Below, piece after piece: positions 7,233-11,558 of a stretch of DNA of 11,558 nucleotides. Position 1 is the first letter of the stretch. Each line of letters starts with the position of its first letter. Source of the stretch: Chloroflexota bacterium (GTDB lineage Bacteria; Chloroflexota; Anaerolineae; J102); the NCBI GenBank assembly GCA_003353825.1, contig PIVW01000154.1, positions 1 through 11,558 on the forward strand, given 5' to 3'. A program made the position numbers and the translations under genes. The notes beneath the pieces were generated by a model, which was not told the DNA's origin, ran no database searches, and saw only the letters and a list, made by a program, of their open reading frames with translations.

Positions 7233-7260
7233 TTACTCCTGACTGAGAACTGACTATACT
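7233..7260 (+). promoter_or_regulatory. Promoter of the DUF2085 gene, leaderless type
   Basis: TATACT (7255-7260), five of six consensus bases, ends 7 bases before the ATG at 7268, and a weak -35 TTACTC (7233-7238) precedes it by 16 bases. No Shine-Dalgarno fits in the gap, so a leaderless message is likely. Confidence 0.45.
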
Positions 7261-7267
7261 GCAAGCC

Positions 7268-8032
7268 ATGCTCGAGACTTCAACTCCTCAGGATAACAGT
7301 GATAGCCTGACGAAAATCATCGATCGTTTGGCAGATTGGCTGATCACCCACTGGCTGTTGGTGGCGCTGACTGCCATCGGTGTCTGGAATCTGCTACCCT
7401 GGCTGACGCCCCTGTTTATGGAATTGGGATGGATTTTTCCGGCGCGGGTTGTCCACACCGCCTATGTAGCCTTCTGTCACCAATTGCCACAGCGTTCCTG
7501 GTTCTTGTTCGGAGATCAGTTCACTTATTCATACGATCAGATCGTGTTTGCCATGACCGGCTCAAGCGAACATGTGCTACCACTGACCATGCGTGGGTTC
7601 ATCGGCACGCCAGAGATGGGCTGGAAGCTGGCCTGGTCGGATCGCATGATCAGTTTCTATGGCGGTTGGTTATTGGTGGGATTGATCTATGCAGTGTTAA
7701 GGCCGCGCTGGCGGGGGTTTGGGTTGACACTTGCGATCGTACTGATGTTTCCCATGTTAGTCGATGGTGTCACGCATATGGTGAGCGACCTGGGGGGATT
7801 GCGTATCGGCTTTCGCGAAAGCAACGTCTGGTTGGCGATGCTTACCAACTACGCCTTTGCCCCTGAGTTTTACGCCGGCGACCAGTGGGGATCTTTCAAT
7901 AGCATCATGCGCTTGATTACTGGCCTGTTGGCCGCACTGGGGATGATCGGCTGGGTGTTTCCCTATATCGATCGAGCGATGGCAAAACCATCCCTCTCCC
8001 ACTTGCAGATAGCAGAGGAAGTGACATCATAG
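7268..8032 (+). CDS. DUF2085 family membrane protein
   Basis: 254 residues with about four or five membrane segments: roughly 28-58 (one or two), 128-145, 151-168 and 212-232. The family hallmark, CHQLPQRS, is at 70-77, and a second conserved stretch SDRMISFYGG spans 124-133, followed by a D166-H170 pair in DGVTH. In the typical family version the second stretch reads CxRCxGIYxG; here both cysteines are replaced (S124 and M127). The function of DUF2085 is not known. The conserved Cys, His and Asp suggest metal binding or redox chemistry at the membrane, but that is speculation. The first 20 residues are hydrophilic and there is no cleavable signal. It follows the crp-like gene at 125 bp with its own likely promoter. 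Confidence 0.82.
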   Translation: MLETSTPQDNSDSLTKIIDRLADWLITHWLLVALTAIGVWNLLPWLTPLFMELGWIFPARVVHTAYVAFCHQLPQRSWFLFGDQFTYSYDQIVFAMTGSSEHVLPLTMRGFIGTPEMGWKLAWSDRMISFYGGWLLVGLIYAVLRPRWRGFGLTLAIVLMFPMLVDGVTHMVSDLGGLRIGFRESNVWLAMLTNYAFAPEFYAGDQWGSFNSIMRLITGLLAALGMIGWVFPYIDRAMAKPSLSHLQIAEEVTS

Positions 8033-8042
8033 TGTTGTGCTA

Positions 8043-8054
8043 ACCCGCGCGGGT
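8043..8054. promoter_or_regulatory. 12-bp perfect palindrome before the CoxM-like gene
   Basis: ACCCGCGCGGGT is a perfect palindrome placed 2 to 5 bases ahead of the possible -35 elements of the next gene and 10 bases after the DUF2085 stop. That position fits an operator. Too little loop is left for a good RNA hairpin. Confidence 0.3.
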
Positions 8055-8056
8055 GC

Positions 8057-8086
8057 TTGTTGAAGGGGTGTAACGGGGCTTATAAT
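8057..8086 (+). promoter_or_regulatory. Promoter of the CoxM-like gene, leaderless type
   Basis: A consensus TATAAT (8081-8086) ends 5 bases before the ATG at 8092. TTGTTG (8057-8062, 18-bp spacer) or TTGAAG (8060-8065, 15-bp spacer) could be the -35. There is no ribosome-binding site between the -10 and the start codon. Confidence 0.5.
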
Positions 8087-8091
8087 AAATT

Positions 8092-8982
8092 ATGAAGACC
8101 TCATCGCAACACCGCATCATGCGGCCAGAGACAATCGAACAGACCCTGCGTATGATGGCCGATCATTCGGGTCGGGTGCGGTTGAGGGGCGGCGAATCAG
8201 GTACCACCAGGTCGAGAGAGGGAGAATATACTTTGCTACTTGATACCAGCCGCCTGAGTGAACTGTCCGGTATACACCGCCTGGGTGGGAACATCACTAT
8301 CGGCTGCAACATGAGCCTGGTCGATATCATGTATGCTTCGCTGATCCGCGTCTCCGCTACATGCTTGATGGAAGGCTGTGAAAAGGAGTCTTCGGCTGCC
8401 GTGAGCTCACTTGGCGCTCATCTACACCACCTTCCCACTGTGTCACTGATTGCCCTTGCCTTGACAACACTGAATGTTGAGGTTGAGTACACCACACTGG
8501 ACGATGATGGCCGGATCACCCGCGCCTGGATGCCTTTAGCACAGGTGATTGCAAAGATCTCTGACGTGACAGCACTGTTATTCTTGGCCGTACGCTTTAA
8601 GTCAGGCGGTCGCGACCAGGGCAGTGCCTTGATCGAAGCCGATCCCCTACGTGGTGCAGCTTCACCCGTGTATGCAGCTGCCGCCCGACTTATATTAGAT
8701 CCAAACAACTTCATCGTTATCGGTGCCAGCATCGTTCTCAGCCCTGCGCAAGGGTTATCATTTCATGTGCCGGAGGCCGAATCGTTACTTGTTCAGAGAC
8801 CGATCACCCCCGATGGTATCGAGCTGGCCTCTGCCACTGCTGGTGATATCGTGGCGGACAGCTTGACTGCTTCACAAAGGGACGCGACCTACACCGTGAA
8901 CCTTGCGTACCATCTCGTGCGTACAGTCCTCGACCGTGCGGCTGCCCGTGCGACCGATTCTGCATCTTCGTTACCGTACTGA
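8092..8982 (+). CDS. Divergent, orphan FAD-binding subunit-like protein of the molybdenum hydroxylase family (CoxM/XdhB-like)
   Basis: 296 residues, close to the 280-300 usual for CoxM. The order of elements follows that family: MRPETIEQTLRMM (10-22) like the PxSxxEAxxLL start; RLRGGESGTT (30-39) where AGGTDL normally binds FAD; LLLDTSRLSELSGI (48-61) like LVDLSRIxEL; ITIGCNMSLVDI (68-79) like LxIGAxTTxxDI; then an alpha/beta stretch and a C-terminal CO-dehydrogenase-flavoprotein-like domain from about 195, with YTVNLAYHLVRTVLDRA. The second FAD motif, usually RNxGTIGGN, is replaced by SSAAVSSLGAHLHHLP, so flavin binding may be altered or lost. The Fe-S (CoxS) and molybdopterin (CoxL) partner genes are not adjacent on either side. 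An internal ATG at 8119 (M10) is an alternative start, but the promoter spacing supports 8092. Confidence 0.75.
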   Translation: MKTSSQHRIMRPETIEQTLRMMADHSGRVRLRGGESGTTRSREGEYTLLLDTSRLSELSGIHRLGGNITIGCNMSLVDIMYASLIRVSATCLMEGCEKESSAAVSSLGAHLHHLPTVSLIALALTTLNVEVEYTTLDDDGRITRAWMPLAQVIAKISDVTALLFLAVRFKSGGRDQGSALIEADPLRGAASPVYAAAARLILDPNNFIVIGASIVLSPAQGLSFHVPEAESLLVQRPITPDGIELASATAGDIVADSLTASQRDATYTVNLAYHLVRTVLDRAAARATDSASSLPY

Positions 8983-9037
8983 GGGCTTGCAGTTCTTGCT
9001 CCCAGTTGCGCAGCCCCAGTCCTTAACAGAAAAAGCT

Positions 9038-9160
9038 CTACACAAGCTCTTCCGCTTCATCCGGGGCATTGAAATCTGCGGACTTTGGGTCCGAATCTTG
9101 CAACAGGGTCCAGACGAGAACGCTTCCCAATCCAATGAGCAATAAAATTGTGAGGGTCAT
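9038..9160 (-). CDS. Small single-pass membrane protein (40 residues)
   Basis: The ATG at 9160 is preceded by GGAG with a 10-base gap, a clear Shine-Dalgarno and one of the best in this window. The product starts MTLTILLLIGLGSVLVWTLL, a single membrane helix of about 19 residues, followed by a polar, acidic tail (QDSDPKSADFNAPDEAEELV). An in-frame upstream ATG at 9253 would add 31 residues but lacks such support. It stands alone, pointing towards the CoxM-like gene, with 55 bp between the two stops. I do not recognise a family. The compact helix-plus-acidic-tail layout is typical of small regulatory or accessory membrane proteins, but function is unknown and expression is not proven. Confidence 0.6.
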   Translation of the reverse strand: MTLTILLLIGLGSVLVWTLLQDSDPKSADFNAPDEAEELV

Positions 9161-9246
9161 GATGGCGTTACTCCGTGATTGTTGAATGCAGTTGATCAAA
9201 CCATTCCTATTATGGCAGAGCGATGTGAATAATACTTGAAAACAAC

Positions 9247-9274
9247 ATGACATTTTGATGACAGTCTTGTCATC
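9247..9274. promoter_or_regulatory. ATGACA/TGTCAT operator-like cluster
   Basis: ATGACA occurs at 9247-9252 and again at 9258-9263, one helical turn (11 bp) apart. The second lies in a perfect dyad, GATGACA, spacer GTCT, TGTCATC (9257-9274). It is about 90 bp upstream of the small membrane ORF on the minus strand, and TATTAT (9234-9229) lies next to it as a possible -10 with no good -35. An activator or repressor site is plausible. On the plus strand the hairpin is followed by TTTATT, so a weak terminator is the alternative. Confidence 0.35.
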
Positions 9275-9343
9275 TTTATTACATTAGGCTAACGATCTAG
9301 CGATTGTTCCCAGACTACGCTGAGAAGATCATGCCCCGATAGG

Positions 9344-9483
9344 GCAAGTAGCAAGTAGCAAGTAGCAAGTAGCAAGTGGCAAGTGGCAAGTAGCAAGTGG
9401 CAAGTGGCAAGTGGCAAGTGGCAAGTGGCAAGTGGCAAGTAGCAAGTGGCAAGTGGCAGGTGGCAGGTGGCAGGTCGCAGGTG
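9344..9483 (+). repeat. Array of twenty 7-bp tandem repeats (GCAAGTR)
   Basis: Exactly 20 head-to-tail heptamers fill 140 bp with no insertion or deletion. By position: units 1-4, 7 and 14 are GCAAGTA; 5, 6, 8-13, 15 and 16 are GCAAGTG; 17, 18 and 20 are GCAGGTG; 19 is GCAGGTC. Variation is almost limited to the last base and, in the last four units, the fourth base. The period is not a multiple of three, so reading frames through it give artificial seven-residue repeats. Heptanucleotide arrays of this kind are known in cyanobacteria and other large bacterial genomes. It lies in non-coding DNA between the small membrane ORF and the ribokinase-like gene. Confidence 0.95.
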
Positions 9484-9557
9484 CGAATTCGGTTGCAGTC
9501 TAATGGTTTCCTGCCAAACCAACGTATCAGTTTTATTGTTTGAATACCACGTAAGAT

Positions 9558-9579
9558 ACCTGTCGAATACTCGACAGGT
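9558..9579. promoter_or_regulatory. 22-bp perfect dyad upstream of the ribokinase-like gene
   Basis: Two perfect 9-bp arms, ACCTGTCGA and TCGACAGGT, flank the 4-base spacer ATAC. There is no T-run after it, so an operator is more likely than a terminator. It lies 156 bp before the ATG at 9736 and overlaps weak promoter-like words (TTGAAT at 9540-9545 and TCGAAT at 9563-9568, 17 bp apart). Besides the array and this dyad, 9275-9735 shows no gene. Confidence 0.45.
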
Positions 9580-9735
9580 TGGTCATTTGCGTCAAACTGA
9601 ATTGCGGCAACGATCAGTCTGTGCTATCGTTACGCTATTATTCTAGCTACCTAGATTTTCACAGCATTTGGCTCTCGCTTTGTTCCATGAGATCTGTTTT
9701 CAGCAATGTTACGTTTACACTCGTAGAGATGACGC

Positions 9736-10650
9736 ATGCCTAGAGTAACCGTTGTTGGCGCCTGTAACCTGGATTTGATTTTCCACATCGAGCGCATGCC
9801 CATGCTTGGCGAATCGTTACCCGCGTCCGCTTTTGAAATGACCGCAGGGGGGAAAGGTTTGAATCAGGCTGTGGGTGCAGCGCGTTTAGGTGCCAGAATA
9901 TCGTTGGTCAGTATGTTGGGTCGAGATGTATTTGGCGACATGCTCTGGGAAACCCTTGCCCAAGAAGGGGTTATCAGAAGCAAGTTGCGGCGCACAGCCA
10001 GGCATGGCACCGGCGTCGCCTGTCCCATGTTAACCTCCCAGGGCAAGAATGCGATTCTCTTTGTGCCACGTGCCAACAATCACCTGACCATCGACCATAT
10101 CAATGCAGCATCACCCCTTATCGAGAAAAGCGATATTCTGCTTTTGCAACAGGAGATCCGAGAGGATGTCAATCTCGCAGCGGCTCGTATCGCCCAGAAG
10201 AAACGGGTTCCTGTGATGCTCAATGCCGCTCCAGCCAGACCCCTCCCTCCCGAGCTTTTTGACTGCATCGATCTGTTGGTGCTGAATGAAGTTGAAGCGC
10301 AACAGCTTTCTGGACATCCGGCCGATAGTGCGGATGCCATGCTCGACGCTGCAAGGAGCCTTCAGGCACAAGGACCGCGCATTGTGGTGGTAACTTTAGG
10401 ACCAGAAGGCGCCCTGTTGGTGCATCCTGACAATCACGCGTTGATACCCACCCATGATGTAGAAGTAGTGGATACAACGGGAGCGGGCGATGCTTTCTGT
10501 GCTGGTTTTGCCGTTGCTCTTGCCCAGGGAGAACTACTTTTGGACGCTGTTGATTATGGCAATGCTTGTGGCGCCCTGGCCTGTACTGTCGTGGGCGCCA
10601 GCCTTTCGATGCCGACCTCTGCAGATGTAGAGACGTTCCTGGCAGACTAG
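9736..10650 (+). CDS. rbsK: PfkB-family sugar kinase, probably ribokinase
   Basis: 304 residues, near the 309 of E. coli RbsK. The first PfkB signature GGKGLNQAVGAARLGA is at 38-53 and the second, DTTGAGDAFCAGFAVAL, starts at D246 with the catalytic base at D252 and the anion hole in TGAG. LNAAPARPLP and LNEVEAQQLSG also follow ribokinase closely. The reaction is ATP-dependent phosphorylation of ribose to ribose 5-phosphate in the cytoplasm. No ribose transporter, rbsD or LacI-type regulator is adjacent, so another sugar or a nucleoside-derived pentose is possible. Upstream GAGAT (9726-9730) is a weak ribosome site for the ATG at 9736. The stop is 16 bp from the convergent GT39-like gene. Confidence 0.9.
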   Translation: MPRVTVVGACNLDLIFHIERMPMLGESLPASAFEMTAGGKGLNQAVGAARLGARISLVSMLGRDVFGDMLWETLAQEGVIRSKLRRTARHGTGVACPMLTSQGKNAILFVPRANNHLTIDHINAASPLIEKSDILLLQQEIREDVNLAAARIAQKKRVPVMLNAAPARPLPPELFDCIDLLVLNEVEAQQLSGHPADSADAMLDAARSLQAQGPRIVVVTLGPEGALLVHPDNHALIPTHDVEVVDTTGAGDAFCAGFAVALAQGELLLDAVDYGNACGALACTVVGASLSMPTSADVETFLAD

Positions 10651-10666
10651 GCAACCTTAAATGGGG

Positions 10667-11428
10667 CTATTCCAAATCATAGTAGAAGATGCTAACTCTG
10701 GCGTAATGTGCTTCATCTATTAACTTGCCATTGGCGTCAAGCCAGGCGCGTGTAAGGCCCTGATTATCGTAAAAGGAGGTTTCACTTTCCACCAACCAAA
10801 CACCTGAATAGCCCTCTGTTTCATTTCTTAACGTATCGGGAAGCAGGCTGGCATCAGGTTCACGATTAGCGTACGGGGCATCGAACCAGGGATAAGCATG
10901 TTCTGGTGATTCGTTCTCGATCCCTGGGTCATAATACTGATAAGTGTAACGAATATTTGGGATAAGAAAGAGGGTGACATCATCGGGTTGGCGTTGATTA
11001 GCGACATAGGCGGCTGCAGCTCGAAAATCAGATTTGATTGGTTCTGTTGTCTCACGCCAACCCGCCCATAACTGGTACCCAACCAGGATTCCGACCAAGA
11101 CCCACGCCAACCAGCGGTTACGTCGATAAACGGTACACGCACCTAGGGCCAACAGTATACTTAGGGCGGGCAACGTCCAGATCAGATAACGATCTGTGAA
11201 TATTGGGGACAAAAGCGAGATCAGAAATACGCCCAGGGGAGGCAGCAACCACCAGGTCAAGGTAAGCTGACGGGCTCGTACCCATCGACTGGGTAGAAAA
11301 ATGGCCGCCAGGAGCAAGAAAATGGCCGGGGCAAATATCCACACACCAGGTCGCTGGGGTATGCCCTGGATCTGAGCCACAAAAAGCGTGGTCATGGAGA
11401 TCAGGCGAATGGCCGAAATCGTCGACAA
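10667..11428 (-). CDS. C-terminal part of a GT39-like membrane glycosyltransferase (probably truncated)
   Basis: 253 residues from a TTG at 11428, or 242 from the ATG at 11395; neither has a ribosome site, and an in-frame TAG at 11440-11438 blocks extension. About four membrane helices (roughly 30-46, 58-75, 83-97 and 107-122) are followed by a soluble domain (130-253). FTDRYLIWTLPALSILLALGA and KSDFRAAAAYVANQRQPDDVTLFL match, from memory, the last third of PMT/ArnT-like proteins of Chloroflexota, which use lipid-linked sugars. The catalytic N-terminal region, with its acidic loop motif, is absent. The same frame before the TAG encodes another hydrophobic stretch (about 11490-11441), so this may be a decayed or frameshifted gene. 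It could also be a genuine short form. Confidence 0.65.
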   Translation of the reverse strand: MSTISAIRLISMTTLFVAQIQGIPQRPGVWIFAPAIFLLLAAIFLPSRWVRARQLTLTWWLLPPLGVFLISLLSPIFTDRYLIWTLPALSILLALGACTVYRRNRWLAWVLVGILVGYQLWAGWRETTEPIKSDFRAAAAYVANQRQPDDVTLFLIPNIRYTYQYYDPGIENESPEHAYPWFDAPYANREPDASLLPDTLRNETEGYSGVWLVESETSFYDNQGLTRAWLDANGKLIDEAHYARVSIFYYDLE

Positions 11429-11558
11429 CTTGAGGGTCTACGCCAGAAAAACAGCGGGAACCAGAAACCGGATCGTCAACGCAAGAGCGCCTGTCGATCG
11501 CGTGTTGAAAATGCTGGGACGTCACCTTTCCCTCCACCGGATAACCGTTAAGAAAGAT

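Noticed and set aside
9344..9483. CRISPR-like array
   Set aside because: Units are 7 bp, directly adjacent and without spacers, and no cas gene is present.
9289..9522. Minus-strand frame with LATCHLPL-type seven-residue repeats
   Set aside because: It is created by reading 7-bp DNA repeats in three frames in turn; no domain and no ribosome site.
9446..9646. Plus-strand frame starting in the heptamer array
   Set aside because: It begins inside the repeat and runs through regulatory-looking DNA; no protein-like features.
10220..10654. Minus-strand 144-residue frame antisense to the ribokinase-like gene
   Set aside because: It lies within a well-supported gene and is rich in Arg, Gln, His and Pro, typical of an antisense shadow.
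11118..11537. Minus-strand 139-residue frame overlapping the GT39-like gene
   Set aside because: It lacks membrane segments and family motifs, while the overlapping frame has clear GT39-like features. A contribution of its upstream part to a frameshifted GT39 gene cannot be fully excluded.

Overview
The window looks like a chromosomal segment from a Chloroflexota bacterium, probably of the Anaerolineae or a nearby class. This is inferred from gene style, not from a marker gene. The main clues are a secreted protein with a very long Thr/Pro linker and a C-terminal tail ending in YLPVLMR, a Crp-like regulator of the type without the cAMP arginine, a DUF2085 membrane protein, a GT39-like membrane protein, and moderate G+C. 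No rRNA, tRNA, CRISPR array, transposase or phage gene was seen.

Layout. At 2-937 (+) lies the 3' end of a secreted protein, cut by the window edge. Facing it is a minus-strand group: a GT9 glycosyltransferase (2868-4061), a 265-bp gap holding an inverted-repeat element, a ThiF/MoeB-like E1 enzyme (1562-2602), and a Nudix hydrolase (1083-1562) whose start overlaps the ThiF stop by one base. Divergent from GT9 is a TruC-like pseudouridine synthase (4109-4816), which converges on a GT4 glycosyltransferase (4832-6019, minus). Divergent again is a plus-strand series: a CxxC thioredoxin/glutaredoxin-like protein overlapping a Crp/Fnr-type regulator (6191-7142), a DUF2085 membrane protein (7268-8032), and an orphan, divergent CoxM-like FAD-domain protein (8092-8982). 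A gene-poor stretch (8983-9735) holds a likely 40-residue membrane protein on the minus strand, an operator-like cluster, a perfect array of twenty 7-bp repeats and a strong 22-bp dyad. It is followed by a ribokinase-like kinase (9736-10650, +) and the C-terminal part of a GT39-like membrane protein (10667-11428, minus), which looks truncated.

How the genes fit together. Three genes (GT9, GT4, GT39-like) suggest cell-surface glycan synthesis, and the first gene is itself a surface or secreted protein. The Trx-like/Crp pair looks like a small co-translated redox and regulation module. The rest are mostly single housekeeping genes. Three transcription-unit first genes have a -10-like hexamer only 5-8 bases before the ATG and no Shine-Dalgarno, which suggests leaderless mRNAs; genes inside units (crp) and the small membrane ORF do carry one. 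I found no clear multi-gene defence or biosynthetic system. The best leads for novelty are the orphan CoxM-like protein, the 40-residue membrane protein, the Trx-Crp overlap, the ThiF-Nudix coupling and the heptamer array.
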